From the NCBI GenBank assembly GCA_026416715.1, contig JAOAEQ010000006.1, forward strand, positions 18,598-82,597: a stretch of 64,000 nucleotides of DNA, read 5' to 3'. The notes beneath the pieces are model-generated. The model saw nothing but the letters and a program-made list of their open reading frames with translations, was not told where the DNA came from and made no database searches. The translations under genes and the position numbers were made by a program. Shown here in pieces: positions 8,404 through 18,700 of the stretch; within the stretch, counting starts at the first letter, position 1; each line of letters opens with the position of its first letter. This stretch comes from a bacterium. Lineage in GTDB: Bacteria > UBP4 > UBA4092 > JAOAEQ01.

Positions 8404-9354
8404 TTACAACTTTAGCCGACTTAATCCGGTAAGCTGATAATCCACCTGAACGATATTATTCTGTGTCGTAACCGCTGCGGTTAAATCTATATCTTGGGCT
8501 TTAACAATCCGACGAAGAACATTTTTAAAAAATTCAATATCCGATTCGATTTCCGCTTGTTTCTCCGGCGGAACCATTTTATTCATAGAGAAAACGATTT
8601 TACCAGTTCCTTTATCTATATCCTGCATGGTTAAAGTTCCTTCAACTCGTTCAATACTATCTATAGTCGGGAAAATCGAATATTCCAGTTTTTTCTCTTG
8701 TTCTTGAATCCAGAAACTTAATTCTTTGTTTTGATTATCAATTGAAAAAGTCACATCAGGGAGATTCCCGGTTGGAATGATACCCGCTTCTGACCGATAA
8801 CCGTTCACCAATCCGGTCAATAAATTCACATCCGTGCTAATAATCAATCCACTGTCAATCCAGATACACGCTTGTGGTTTGAACTTTGTTTTTCCGCTCG
8901 GATTAATATGGTAAATTGAATATTGCCCAACGGTTTTCTCTTGCACCGCAGGATTTGCTAGAATTCGCTGGATCAGGGTATCCTTCATTAGCCGAACCAA
9001 CTTTATTCCCCGACCAAAATCAACTATCACCAGTAGGTTGTTTTCGTGATTCATTGTATCTTTGCAAAACACAACACGGATTTCTTCTGGAAACGCTTGA
9101 GTAATTCCAAATCGGACTAAGGATTTTTTTAGACCGGTGAGTGATTGTCGTTCCACTTTATCCATCACGATTTTTATTCCGGTCATGCGTAGCGGATGGG
9201 TTGCGTCGGTCATACAACGTAGTTCGATATATTTTTCAGCTGGGATAAACTGGTTGGTATTTATTCTCGTAACCGGAGAATACCACCAAATGAAAATGAT
9301 TAGGAGAACGATAAGTAGCAAGATTCCGAGCGAAATGAGAATTTTCTTTTTCAT
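8404..9354 (-). CDS. membrane-anchored periplasmic protein of unknown function
   Basis: I do not recognise this 316-residue protein. It starts MKKKILISLGILLLIVLLII, a signal anchor with no clear cleavage site, followed by an extracytoplasmic domain of alternating strands and amphipathic helices. It begins 2 nt after the stop of the O-antigen ligase-like gene and so is the last gene of the polysaccharide operon. The sequence TFSIDNQNKELSFWIQEQE and a C-terminal region with EIESDIEFFKNVLRRI suggest a mixed alpha/beta fold. A role in surface polysaccharide assembly is inferred from position only. Confidence 0.6.
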   Translation of the reverse strand: MKKKILISLGILLLIVLLIIFIWWYSPVTRINTNQFIPAEKYIELRCMTDATHPLRMTGIKIVMDKVERQSLTGLKKSLVRFGITQAFPEEIRVVFCKDTMNHENNLLVIVDFGRGIKLVRLMKDTLIQRILANPAVQEKTVGQYSIYHINPSGKTKFKPQACIWIDSGLIISTDVNLLTGLVNGYRSEAGIIPTGNLPDVTFSIDNQNKELSFWIQEQEKKLEYSIFPTIDSIERVEGTLTMQDIDKGTGKIVFSMNKMVPPEKQAEIESDIEFFKNVLRRIVKAQDIDLTAAVTTQNNIVQVDYQLTGLSRLKL

Positions 9355-9356
9355 GG

Positions 9357-10568
9357 TTAAGTTTCCTGTTTCGGTGAATAATTTAATGCGGATTGTAATC
9401 CGACGATGAGCGCAAATAAATACAGCGTTTGATGCCGATATATCAGGGTATCAGTGAAACTGCCGATGATATAAATTAAGGAAAAAATTAAAACCATAAA
9501 TCCGATTTCAGTATGGCGATATTTCAATCCTGTTTTCAGTAATATCCCTAATAGCCAACATAGAACAAACACGCTCCATATGCCAAATGATACCGCAAGA
9601 TGTAAAAAAGTATTATGGGCATGGGTTATCTCAATACTTATTGGTGGTAAAACGTTTGCAGCTTGCAGTCGTTTCATTTCAAGTCCATAATCACCGGTAC
9701 CGACTCCAATAATCGGATGCGTTAGGCATATTTTCCATGCTCCTTTCCAAAAATAAAGCCGATGTCCAATAGATGTCTCTGGATTTCCGGCTTGAAATTG
9801 TTTAACTTCGTTCACTACTTCTTGGATTCGTTTCTGAACTGGTGGTGCTATGGCGAACAGAATAAAGATAATAAGGATACAGAACAAAATGAGTTTCCGT
9901 CGCTTTTCTCCAAATACATTGGAAAATAATATCGGGCTTAAAAACAGAAAAGCGAGATATCCGGTTCTTCCCTGAACTAAGATTAGGTCGATAAAATATA
10001 ACACTATCCCGGCAATGATGATAGATTGAAAAGTTCGTGTGGTTACTCGTTGAAAATAAAACGACAGGAGAAGTATCCCAAAAACGAGAAATAGCGAAAG
10101 GGTAATATGTCCGGTTAAATCGAGAAATCCAACCGGAAAATCAAAATGGAGTGGTAATAATTCTAGCCATCCTTTAAAAAATGGCATATTTTGCAGAATC
10201 GAAACGCTCGCATTGAACGCCAACCCAATGAGAAAAGCGCTGATTAATTTCTTTGGGTTCTCTTTTTCCGTAAAGGTTACCGAAGCGAGAGCGAATCCTG
10301 TAAACCATAAATAGCTTTTTTTCGCTATCTTTAGTCCATACGGTAGATTTTCCGAATAAAGCAAGCCCAGCCAAGGTAGAAGCATCAAAATCACTGCAGG
10401 TATGAACCACGGCTGATGTAGCCATCGTGATTTCTCCTTCCAGAAAAGTCCGGAACCTAGCCAGATTAAAATCGCTAGAACCGCGAATATCACGCCAGGC
10501 GCAGTAGCTATCGGCAGAAAGAAAAATACACCAAGGAAACTATAATATAGCAGTTTTGGTGCAAGCAT
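9357..10568 (-). CDS. O-antigen ligase/polymerase-like membrane protein (Wzy_C family)
   Basis: The 403-residue polytopic protein has about ten to twelve hydrophobic helices. A large extracytoplasmic loop near residues 245-310 contains IGHRLYFWKGAWKICLTHP, IIGVGTGDYGLEMK and HAHNTFLHLAVSFG. The R..YW..A....HPI.G.G...F pattern and the HAHN(T/L) motif are hallmarks of WaaL/RfaL O-antigen ligases and related Wzy polymerases. These act on the periplasmic face, joining undecaprenyl-linked glycan to lipid A-core or polymerising repeat units. Its place among glycosyltransferases and an MsbA-like exporter supports a surface glycolipid role. Ligase versus polymerase cannot be decided from sequence. 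Confidence 0.8.
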   Translation of the reverse strand: MLAPKLLYYSFLGVFFFLPIATAPGVIFAVLAILIWLGSGLFWKEKSRWLHQPWFIPAVILMLLPWLGLLYSENLPYGLKIAKKSYLWFTGFALASVTFTEKENPKKLISAFLIGLAFNASVSILQNMPFFKGWLELLPLHFDFPVGFLDLTGHITLSLFLVFGILLLSFYFQRVTTRTFQSIIIAGIVLYFIDLILVQGRTGYLAFLFLSPILFSNVFGEKRRKLILFCILIIFILFAIAPPVQKRIQEVVNEVKQFQAGNPETSIGHRLYFWKGAWKICLTHPIIGVGTGDYGLEMKRLQAANVLPPISIEITHAHNTFLHLAVSFGIWSVFVLCWLLGILLKTGLKYRHTEIGFMVLIFSLIYIIGSFTDTLIYRHQTLYLFALIVGLQSALNYSPKQET

Positions 10569-10601
10569 AATTCATCGAATACGGTAATGGATACTATGGT
10601 T

Positions 10602-11555
10602 CTATTCTAGCTCGCTTAATCCAGCGTTCTGTGGTCGCCCTTGCCAATGCCAACGTAAAATTGACCAACTCGTTTTCATTTTATTTTGGCTCGATTTAAC
10701 TAAAAACAAGGTGACACAGCTAACCAAAAAGTTACTGATAATTTCAACGATCAGTTTTGTTATCAATCCCCAATACAGCAGTATTTGCGTTGGTGTTGAA
10801 TGGTATTTATTAAAATATTTATAGCGCGAAATATAATATTCAATTTGCGCTCGTATCTTAAGCGATGGCGGGGTGCTTTGTCCTTGTTTATGTTCAATTT
10901 TTACCGTAGGGAGAAAATACACTTTTTCCCCAGCTTGATTGAATCGACGACACCAATCCGTTTCTTCAAAATATAAAAAGAATCGTTCATCCATCAACCC
11001 AATCCGCTCGATGCTTGTTTTTCTCACTAAAACCGCTGCGCCAACCAACGTTTCAACCGCTACCGGAGCTTGATATACCGAATTTTTATGGTAGTATTTC
11101 TTAGGGAACAATAAGCGTAATATACTTTTATTGAGCAACTCAGTCGCTAACGAAGGATACGGCGCGATTGACTGCTGGTTGGTACCGTCGGTATTCAACA
11201 GTTGACCGCCGATAATTCCAGCGTCTGGAGTTTGCTCCATAAACGTAACCATTGACGCTACTGCAGTAGCAGGTAGAATAATGTCCGTATTGAGAATCAG
11301 CAGATAAACCCCAGTCGCTACTGATATCGCTTGATTTACCGCATGCGCGAACCCTGTATTCCGTTTATTTTCAATCAACCGAACCTGTGGTTCTCTCGAT
11401 TTTAAAAATGGAACACTTCCGTCCCTTGAACCGTTATCAACAACAATCGTTTCGTAGGTCATCGGCGGAATGGTCGTATCAACCGCAGCTAAACATTCAG
11501 CTAATAGCGGTTGCGTATTCCGATTGACAATGATAACAGAAATCGTGGGTCGCAT
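10602..11555 (-). CDS. family 2 glycosyltransferase (rhamnosyltransferase-like)
   Basis: This 317-residue GT-A enzyme opens with ISVIIVNRNTQPLLAECLAA and has VVDNGSRDGSV for the nucleotide-sugar site. Next come NKRNTGFAHAVNQAI, a DxD-like metal motif in LLILNTDIILP, and FFLYFEETDWCRRFNQAGEKV with the ED acceptor-site pair. This order is typical of WbbL-type rhamnosyl and related transferases that build O-antigen or capsule glycans at the cytoplasmic membrane face. The C-terminal hydrophobic segment (about 265-290) could anchor it to the membrane. The start codon overlaps the stop of the preceding glycosyltransferase by 1 nt (TAATG). Donor sugar unknown. Confidence 0.85.
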   Translation of the reverse strand: MRPTISVIIVNRNTQPLLAECLAAVDTTIPPMTYETIVVDNGSRDGSVPFLKSREPQVRLIENKRNTGFAHAVNQAISVATGVYLLILNTDIILPATAVASMVTFMEQTPDAGIIGGQLLNTDGTNQQSIAPYPSLATELLNKSILRLLFPKKYYHKNSVYQAPVAVETLVGAAVLVRKTSIERIGLMDERFFLYFEETDWCRRFNQAGEKVYFLPTVKIEHKQGQSTPPSLKIRAQIEYYISRYKYFNKYHSTPTQILLYWGLITKLIVEIISNFLVSCVTLFLVKSSQNKMKTSWSILRWHWQGRPQNAGLSELE

Positions 11556-12340
11556 TATTCGGTCATCCGTGTTTCCTTTACTCCAAGTTCCAGGTGCCGT
11601 TCGAATAACTTCACATTTCTTAAAAAAATGTAATATGCCGAGAATCCGGCTATAATTAACCCGTGTTTTCCATCAAGAAATCCTCGTTTCCAGAAATAGC
11701 ATTCGATAAATTTTATAACCGGATGGAGAACCAATCTCCCTGCGCTCGGTTTTTTCCCCTTACCATACGTTACCTGTTCTTCTACCCAAAGTGTCGCAAA
11801 GTGATTGATCGTCGCAAGATGTTCTGAGATATCGCGATATGTATAGTGATAGATGACATTATTCAACCGTCCGATGCTACCGTCAACCTGTATCCGTTCA
11901 TGGAGTTCACGGCCAACCCATTTCGCTTTATTTTTTTGAAATAACCGCAATTGTTCATCCGGATACCACCCACTATGTTTAATCCATTTCCCTAAATAAT
12001 AGGTTAAGCGCGGAATGTTATATCCCACAAAATTGTTCACTTCGGACTGGAATAGCCGCTGAATCTCTTGACTAAGTTCTGGCGAGACTTCTTCATCAGC
12101 GTCAACCGATAAAACCCAATCATATTTCGCTAGCGACATCGCATAATTCTTCTGGTCAACATATCCAGTCCAATCCCGATGGTATATCTTATCAGTATAT
12201 TGCTTGCAGATTTCGATTGTGTTGTCGCTACTACCCGAATCAACGACAATAATCTCGTTTGCCCAAGATACGCTCTGCAAACATCGGGCGATTTTATCTG
12301 CTTCGTTATAGGCAATAATACACACCGATACCGGTCGCAT
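11555..12340 (-). CDS. family 2 glycosyltransferase (WaaE/KdtX-like)
   Basis: The 261-residue protein begins VSVCIIAYNEADKIARCLQS, then EIIVVDSGSSDNTIEIC and YDWVLSVDADEEVSPELSQEI. The VDADEE metal motif and the later WYPDEQLRLFQKNKAKW are characteristic of the WaaE/KdtX group, which adds glucose or similar sugars to lipopolysaccharide core heptose. It lies within the surface-polysaccharide operon: 119 nt with a strong palindrome separate it from the upstream GT4 gene, and it overlaps the downstream GT2 gene by 1 nt. No clear Shine-Dalgarno sequence precedes the start. Confidence 0.85.
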   Translation of the reverse strand: MRPVSVCIIAYNEADKIARCLQSVSWANEIIVVDSGSSDNTIEICKQYTDKIYHRDWTGYVDQKNYAMSLAKYDWVLSVDADEEVSPELSQEIQRLFQSEVNNFVGYNIPRLTYYLGKWIKHSGWYPDEQLRLFQKNKAKWVGRELHERIQVDGSIGRLNNVIYHYTYRDISEHLATINHFATLWVEEQVTYGKGKKPSAGRLVLHPVIKFIECYFWKRGFLDGKHGLIIAGFSAYYIFLRNVKLFERHLELGVKETRMTE

Positions 12341-12387
12341 AGAATACTATTATCTTTGAAAATCCCCTGTTTGGGAAACAAACTTGT

Positions 12388-12435
12388 TCTGGAGTAACTA
12401 CGAACGAGATATTATCTCGTTCGTAGTCTCCCCAG
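12388..12435. repeat. palindromic hairpin element A
   Basis: A perfect 15-bp inverted repeat spans 12397-12427 around a single central base: ACTACGAACGAGATA and its complement. It extends outward through GGAG/CTCC and CTGG/CCAG with small bulges. It lies between two genes of the same operon, about 30 nt after the GT4 stop, and has no T-run. It shares the CGAACGAG core with elements at 40222-40264 and 61789-61830. Confidence 0.85.
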
Positions 12436-12459
12436 TATATCTTCCGCCATTCGTCCTGA

Positions 12460-13563
12460 TTAAATGCTCTGATATACCGTTTCAATCTTTGCAAGCATTT
12501 GTTCAAGCTGAAATTTATCGCGAACTATTGCACGACCAGCTAATCCCATTTTCTGCCGACGATCCGGTTGGCTGATTAATTCGATTATCTTTTCGGCAAT
12601 TCCCTCACTATCCCTGGGGGATATGAGATATCCATTGATTCCATCTTGGACAATTTCAGATATTGCACCGACATTAGTGGCAATAATCGGTAGTTCCATC
12701 GCTGCGGATTGAACTAACACCTGCGGAACGCCTTCTGTTCCTATCGAAGGCAAAACGGATATATCGAGTGCGGCTAAAACCTCAGGGATATCTTCACGAA
12801 ATCCGAGTAACTGAATCCGGTCGGCAAGCTTTTTTTTCGTAATCATTTGCTTTAGGGTATCTGATAACGGACCTTCTCCGACAATGAAAACCTTGATATT
12901 GGGATAGTTCGGTCGAATCTTTTCGATAGCATCAATGAGATATTTATGTCCTTTATATTCAATCAATAAAGCGATACAGCCGATACCAAGTTCATCCGCT
13001 TTTAATCCGAGCTTCCGCCGAAGTTCAATGCGATTATATTTTGTTCTGTCGAATAAAGCTAAATTTATCCCGCTGGGAATAGAAACAATTTTCTCGGCCG
13101 GAATGTAATTGGTTTCAATCATTTGCTGGCGAATCGCTTCTCCGGTAGTAATAATTTTATCTGGCAATCGCGCATAGAGAAGACGATTATACCCAATGTT
13201 TTTAATCGGATACGACATATGCCGGGTTCGGATTAATTTCGGCTTTCGAGAAGAGATTTTCGCTGCTACTGACGCTGGCCAGCTATCGCGAGAACTATGC
13301 GTATTAATAATATTTATTTCTTGCCGCTTGATTATGGATAAAATTTTATAGAAGGAACTAGCAATCGTTTTTCTCGTAAAAGGAACCGGGAACGTTTCAA
13401 TGCTGCGGTTTTTCGCTTCAGCATAGATTCGGCTAGATTCCGGCGCTGCAAGCAGCATCCGATATCCTTTTTGGCTTAACCCAGTTAGTTCATCAAGAAT
13501 ACGAATCTGCTGACCACCGAATCCAGTCGCTGATTCTGTATGTAAGATGGTGAACGATTTCAT
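12460..13563 (-). CDS. family 4 glycosyltransferase
   Basis: This 367-residue GT-B enzyme has an N-terminal GFGGQQIRILDELTGLSQKGY acceptor-side motif and NTHSSRDSWPASVAAK. The donor domain starts near 195 with KYLIDAIEKI, VFIVGEGPL, IQLLGFREDIPEVLAALDIS and the signature PSIGTEGVPQVLVQSAAMELPIIA. The E-x7-E pair of retaining GT4 enzymes is represented by E in GTEGVPQVLVQSAAME. The retained GGQQ motif resembles lipopolysaccharide core transferases of the WaaG type. It begins exactly at the MsbA stop (TAATG, 1-nt overlap) and is the second gene of the operon. Sugar and acceptor are unknown. Confidence 0.85.
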   Translation of the reverse strand: MKSFTILHTESATGFGGQQIRILDELTGLSQKGYRMLLAAPESSRIYAEAKNRSIETFPVPFTRKTIASSFYKILSIIKRQEINIINTHSSRDSWPASVAAKISSRKPKLIRTRHMSYPIKNIGYNRLLYARLPDKIITTGEAIRQQMIETNYIPAEKIVSIPSGINLALFDRTKYNRIELRRKLGLKADELGIGCIALLIEYKGHKYLIDAIEKIRPNYPNIKVFIVGEGPLSDTLKQMITKKKLADRIQLLGFREDIPEVLAALDISVLPSIGTEGVPQVLVQSAAMELPIIATNVGAISEIVQDGINGYLISPRDSEGIAEKIIELISQPDRRQKMGLAGRAIVRDKFQLEQMLAKIETVYQSI

Positions 13564-15362
13564 TATGTGGTAAACTGACAGCGATATAAATTCGCATACA
13601 CCCCATTTTTTTGTAGCAATTCGGTATGCGTTCCTTGTTCAACGATTTTCCCTTCATCAAGTACGATAATGACATCCGCTCGCATAACCGTAGATAAACG
13701 ATGCGCAATGATAAACGTTGTTCGATTTCGCATCAGACCATCTAACGCTTCTTGAATTAACCGTTCGGATTCGGTGTCCAGCGCTGAAGTCGCTTCATCT
13801 AAAATCAGGATAGCCGGGTCTTTGAGAATCGCACGCGCTAATGCGATCCGTTGCCGTTCTCCGCCGGATAACGTGAACCCGCGTTCTCCGATTCTTGTCT
13901 CATATCCTTGCGGTAAGCGCTGGATAAATTCATCCGCATGCGCAAGTTTCGCCGCAGCAATCACCTTATTTCTATCAAACTCTTTCTGTCCATAAGCGAT
14001 ATTGTTAAACACTGTATCGTCAAACAGAATCGTTTCCTGCGTAACAATTCCGAACTGGTCACGTAACGATTTGATGGTTACAAGCCGGATATCCTGACCG
14101 TCTATTTCGATAGCTCCATCAGTGATGTCATAAAATCGGGGAAGAAGATTAACCAGCGTGGTTTTGCCGACTCCGCTCGCGCCAACGATAGCAACAATTT
14201 GGTTCTTTTTAACGGTTAAATTGATATTGTGTAGGATTGGCTCCTTATCATACGCAAACGATACATTTTTGAATTCAATGCAATCGTGCATGCGTAATAA
14301 TGGTTTCGCTTCCGGATGCTCTTTTATATCCGATGGAGTATCAAGGATTTCACATACCCGCTGGGCTCCAGCTAATCCCCGCTGCAGCATATTATTCGCT
14401 TCGGTAAGCTTGCGGATAGGTTGATAGAACGAGCCGAGCGCAACTAAAAATGCAGCAAATGTTCCTACAGTCAGCTGTCCTTTAAAAACAAAATATGCGC
14501 CAAACCAGAATGTAATAACGACCCCAACAGCACCGAGAAACTCCATCACTGGTGAGGCTAACGCCGTTATTCGATTCACTTTCATCGTCTGCTGAAATAG
14601 CTTTTTCGCTTTCTGCGCAAACCGTTCCGATTCGTATTGTTCCATACCAAATGCTTTTACGACACGGACTCCAGAAATTGTCTCTTGCAGAACCACATTG
14701 ACTTCAGCACGAGTTTGTTGCAATACCGAACTCCGTTTCCGCATACGTCGCCCAAATTGAACTACCGGATAATACCCAATAGGAAATAGGATTAACGAAA
14801 TCAGCGCGAGTTGCCAGTGGAGGATGAAGAGAAGAACTAACAACCCTAGGATAACGACAATCTCGCGAATTGCAATCCCAAAAACTGCGGTAACGATATT
14901 CCCCAGTAAATCTACGTCATAGGTTAGTTTTGACATCATCTCGCCGGTAGATGATTTGCTGAAGTACCGTAACGACAATCCCTGGAGATGTTCATATAAA
15001 TCCGTTCGAATATCAAACATCGTTCTTGCGCTAACATATTCACTGAAATACTCTTGAAGATAAGAAAATATCCCTTTCAAAGCAGTAATGATTAATAGCC
15101 AGCCGCTAATTATAAAAAACGCTTGCCAGCGGTGGGTAATCAGATATCGGCTAACCTGCTGTAACCAGTCGCCGAAAATATGCACTATTGGTTTTGGAAG
15201 AGATAACGTTGTTGTGCCGGATTCGGGAAATAATAGGTCGAGAAATGGTTGGAGCGTTCCGATCGATAACGCATTTAGAACCGAGATTGCGGCGGTGCTA
15301 ATCAATGCAATGATAATCCGACCGCGATATCGCCAGGCGTAATGGAGAACACGTTGTACCAT
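13563..15362 (-). CDS. MsbA-type lipid A/glycolipid ABC exporter
   Basis: The 599-residue half-transporter has an N-terminal six-helix type I exporter domain (about 1-330) with the coupling-helix region around YFSKSSTGEMMSKLTYDVD. A nucleotide-binding domain follows: Walker A GASGVGKTT at 394-402, Q-loop FGIVTQET, signature LSGGERQR at 498-505, Walker B ILILDEATSALD from 518 with catalytic Glu523, and H-loop IAHRLST. MsbA homodimers flip lipid A-core or other glycolipids across the inner membrane. Leading an operon of glycosyltransferases and an O-antigen ligase-like gene supports this. No Shine-Dalgarno sequence is visible; the start is preceded by repeated words at 15369-15443 and, further up, a 6S RNA candidate. 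Confidence 0.88.
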   Translation of the reverse strand: MVQRVLHYAWRYRGRIIIALISTAAISVLNALSIGTLQPFLDLLFPESGTTTLSLPKPIVHIFGDWLQQVSRYLITHRWQAFFIISGWLLIITALKGIFSYLQEYFSEYVSARTMFDIRTDLYEHLQGLSLRYFSKSSTGEMMSKLTYDVDLLGNIVTAVFGIAIREIVVILGLLVLLFILHWQLALISLILFPIGYYPVVQFGRRMRKRSSVLQQTRAEVNVVLQETISGVRVVKAFGMEQYESERFAQKAKKLFQQTMKVNRITALASPVMEFLGAVGVVITFWFGAYFVFKGQLTVGTFAAFLVALGSFYQPIRKLTEANNMLQRGLAGAQRVCEILDTPSDIKEHPEAKPLLRMHDCIEFKNVSFAYDKEPILHNINLTVKKNQIVAIVGASGVGKTTLVNLLPRFYDITDGAIEIDGQDIRLVTIKSLRDQFGIVTQETILFDDTVFNNIAYGQKEFDRNKVIAAAKLAHADEFIQRLPQGYETRIGERGFTLSGGERQRIALARAILKDPAILILDEATSALDTESERLIQEALDGLMRNRTTFIIAHRLSTVMRADVIIVLDEGKIVEQGTHTELLQKNGVYANLYRCQFTT

Positions 15363-15368
15363 AAAAAA

Positions 15369-15443
15369 CGATTCAAACAGATTTCTGCGGATTTACACTG
15401 ATTACACTATCCGTCGGCATCCGTTACTATCCGTTTGCATCGA
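15369..15443. repeat. degenerate intergenic words before the msbA-like gene
   Basis: On the minus strand this holds three spaced copies of ACGGATA-type words (15408-15435), then GTAATCAGTGTAAATCC and AGAAATCTGTTTG, related to the GTAATCTGTGTAATC word found at four other junctions. It ends 6 nt before the msbA-like start codon and no ribosome-binding site is visible. Confidence 0.55.
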
Positions 15444-15454
15444 CTTTATAAATT

Positions 15455-15650
15455 AAAAGAGGTTTCCCGCTGTAATGCCGTGAGAACCACGTTTTGAACC
15501 ATTTAATCAAAGTGGGCACCTCCGCTTACGCTTCGCGCTTTTCTGTCACCGCAGAACTTGCATCCCGCGTAACGCAATCAGTTCCCCTATTAAACGGTGT
15601 TGGATCAAAAATTGTAATTCTACACGAACATAGCAGGAAACCTAAGCTTT
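15455..15650 (-). ncRNA. ssrS: 6S RNA candidate
   Basis: On the minus strand the ends pair as AGGTTTCCTGCT (15643-15632) with AGCGGGAAACCT (15471-15460): 12 pairs, one G-U. Just inside, ATGTTCGTG faces CACGGCAT, the ATGTTCG...CGGCAT pairing seen in E. coli 6S RNA. Next TTTTGATCCA pairs with TGGTTCAAAA, and CACC with GGTG, flanking a roughly 15-20-nt open bubble on each side. A terminal arm (TTACGC/GCGTAA, then TTCTG/CAGAA) closes the rod. The closed part is 184 nt, matching the 6S size. A consensus-like promoter (15658-15686) would start transcription near 15651, and a CTTTT tract follows the closing stem. 6S RNA binds the housekeeping RNA polymerase and mimics an open promoter. Exact ends are inferred. 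Confidence 0.75.
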
Positions 15651-15657
15651 ACCAAAT

Positions 15658-15686
15658 AGTGTAGCACTCGACTGCAAACCTGTCAA
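15658..15686 (-). promoter_or_regulatory. sigma-70-like promoter for the 6S RNA candidate
   Basis: On the minus strand TTGACA (15686-15681), a 17-nt spacer and TACACT (15663-15658) place the start near 15651, the base of the 6S closing stem. Read-through could also supply the downstream msbA-like operon. Confidence 0.65.
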
Positions 15687-15777
15687 TAGTGAACTCCGCA
15701 TATAAGACAAGAAGAACGTCTATTGCAAAAACTAGGATTACGAAACTCAGGAATCTGGGTAGAGTTAACAACCTGCA

Positions 15778-18700
15778 TTAGGAGGTTTCTGATGGTATGT
15801 TCTTTTTCCTTCGACCTAAATCATCTAAAATGGTATAGACAACTGGGACGACAATCAAGGTTAACATCGTTGACGTAATCAACCCGCCGATGACACAGAC
15901 CGCCATCGGAGAACGAATCTCGCCGCCCGACCCTAACCCCAGCGCAATCGGGAGCATTCCGAAAATCATCGCTGCAGTCGTCATCAGAATCGGTCGCAAT
16001 CTAACTGGACCAGCTTTTAGTAACGCTTCGTTTCGTTCCATCCCGCGTTTCCGTAACGTGTTCGTATAATCTACCAATAGAATAGCGTTTTTGGTAACTA
16101 ATCCCATCAGCATAATTATCCCGATTAAGCTAAAAATATTTAACGTTTTTCCGGTCAATAGTAACGCACCTAACGCGCCAACAATAGATAGTGGCAAAGA
16201 AAGCATAATCGTAAATGGATGAATAAAACTTTCAAATTGTGACGCCAGTATCATATACACGACAATAATCGCAAGAACTAATGCAAATCCGATATTCGTG
16301 AACGACTCTGCCATAATTTCTGCCATGCCAGTGAAGTCGGTCGTATATCCCGGCGGAATGCCAATTTTATCCGCAATAGCTTTCACTTCTTGGACTGCAG
16401 TTCCGAGCGGTTTCCCAGGAACCAAGTTACTCAACACCGTTATCTGCCGCTGCCGGTTCTGCCGCTGGATTTCAACCGGCCCTGTCCCTTCTTCTATTTT
16501 AACAACATTCACGAGTTGAATCGTTTTCCCATCTTTATTTTTCACAATCAGCCGATTTATATCACTCGCTTTCTGCCGATCAACTGCTTCCAGTCGAACC
16601 CGCACTTCATAGCGGTCGCCGGCTTCTTTATAATCGGTTGCTTTTTGTCCGCCGATAAGTGTCTGGATTGTTGAAGCTATCGCTCCAACGGATACCCCTA
16701 AATCTGCTGCTTTCTCCCGGTCGATATAAATGCGGAGTTCCGGCTTTCCGCTTTCAAAACTTGAATCAACATCAACGAATCCAGGGGTGTCTTTCAACTC
16801 CGCAATAATCCGATTTGAGATTAGCTGCAGTTCTTGCAGGTTCGGCCCGCGAATATTAAACTGAACCATTGCTGCCCGGAATCCAGCGCCAATACGTTCC
16901 GCTTCTTCAACCGATATCTTGACACTGTTCTGAATCTTAAATTGCTCTCGCACTAATTGCATCAACTCCTGTTGGCTCCGTTTGCGTTTGTCTCGGTCAA
17001 TGAGTTTAACGAAAATCGTCCCTTGGTCAACGCGTTCCTGTTCCCCGCCGCCGATTGTCGTGAATAAATATTTTACTTCCGGATATTGTTTTACCTGCTG
17101 TTCTATCGTTTGAACAATTCTTGCGGTTTCGGCAAGTGAGGAGCCGAGTGGAGTTCTCACGACAATATTAAATTCACCGCGATCATACGGCGGTTCAAAT
17201 TCTTTCCCAATGAACAGGGTTAAACCAAGACTACCGATGAAAATAATTATTGCAGAAACAATTACCAATCGCCGGTGCGATAATGCATACGTTAACAGTT
17301 TCCGATAGTTTGTATCCAGTGCATTGAAAAAATTCTCGAGAATGATAAATGCTTTATTATGTTGTGTTACCATTTTCAGGTATCGTGAGCTTAACATCGG
17401 CGTCAAGGTAAACGAAACGAAAAGTGAGACGAGTACCGCAAACGTTACCGTTAATCCGAATTCATAAAAAAACCGACCGACAATCCCGCGCATAAACGCT
17501 ACCGGAACGAATACTGCGACAATTGAAAAGGTCGTTGCCATAACCGCAAGTCCGATTTCTGCGGTTCCGAACCGTGCAGCTTCTTTCTGCTCCATTCCTT
17601 CTTCCCGATGCCGATAAATATTTTCAAGCACGACAATCGCATCATCAATTAGCATACCAACCGAAAGCGATAACCCGAGCAAAGTCATCATGTTTAAGGT
17701 AAACCCCATCGCTTTAATAAACGAGAAGGTGGCAATGATTGATGTCGGAATAGCAACGGCTGAAATTAATGTTGTTCGGATATTCCGTAAGAAAACGAAG
17801 ACAATGGCTATTGCAAGTAACCCGCCGAATATAATATGGAACCGGATATCGCGAACTGATTCTTCAGTATAGGTTGACATATCCTGTGCGATTTCCATAT
17901 GCATGCCAGGAGGGAGCGACTCTTGAATTTTCTTAATTTCCGCTTTAACCCGATGTGCTACTTGAACCATATTGGTTCCTGATTGACGTCGAATCAAAAG
18001 CGCTACCGCTCGTTGGCCATTCAGGAGCGATAAACTGCGTTCGTCTTCTTCCCCATCTTCAATGGTCGCAATATCTTTTAATTTTATTGGAAAGCCGTTT
18101 CGATAGGTAAGAACCAAATCGTTAAATGCGGTTGGACTTTCGAACTCCCCTTTCGTTTTAACCACCAACTCTCTCACTTCCGATTCAATTCGTCCCCCAG
18201 GGATATCAACGTTTTCCGACCCTAACGCCATTACTACTTCCGGCGCGGATAACTGGTACGCTTCCATTTTATTCGCATTCAACCAAACCCGAATCTGCCG
18301 ATCGCGACCCCCAACAATTTTCACGCCACCAACCCCGATAATCTGTTGTAACCGTTCCTTAACTACTTTATCTGCAAATCGGGTTAACTCTTTAACCGAC
18401 TTATCCCCAGACAGGGTTAATCCGATAATTGGTGATGATTGTAAATCCAGTTTATCAACTATCGGCGCTTCAACATCTTTCGGCAACTCTGACCGAATAC
18501 TCGCCACCTTATCCCGAACATCTTGCGCTACTACATCAACATTTTTTTCCAGTTCAAATTCAATAAACACCATACTTACCCCTTCCGAACTACTCGAGCG
18601 TAGTGTCTTGATTCCGCTTAAGGTATTCACCGCTTCTTCAATAACATCTGTTACTCGGGTTTCCATAGTTTCCGGATCTGCACCGGGCAAGATGGTGGTG

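Noticed and set aside
8404-15362. Surface polysaccharide locus considered as a horizontally acquired island
   Set aside because: By eye its composition and codon style look like the flanks, and no integrase, transposase or att-like repeat is visible.
15460-15643. 184-bp element with 12-bp terminal inverted repeats and a possible 3-bp AAG duplication, MITE-like
   Set aside because: The inner pairing, the central bubble and the promoter at its 5' end fit 6S RNA much better than a miniature transposon.
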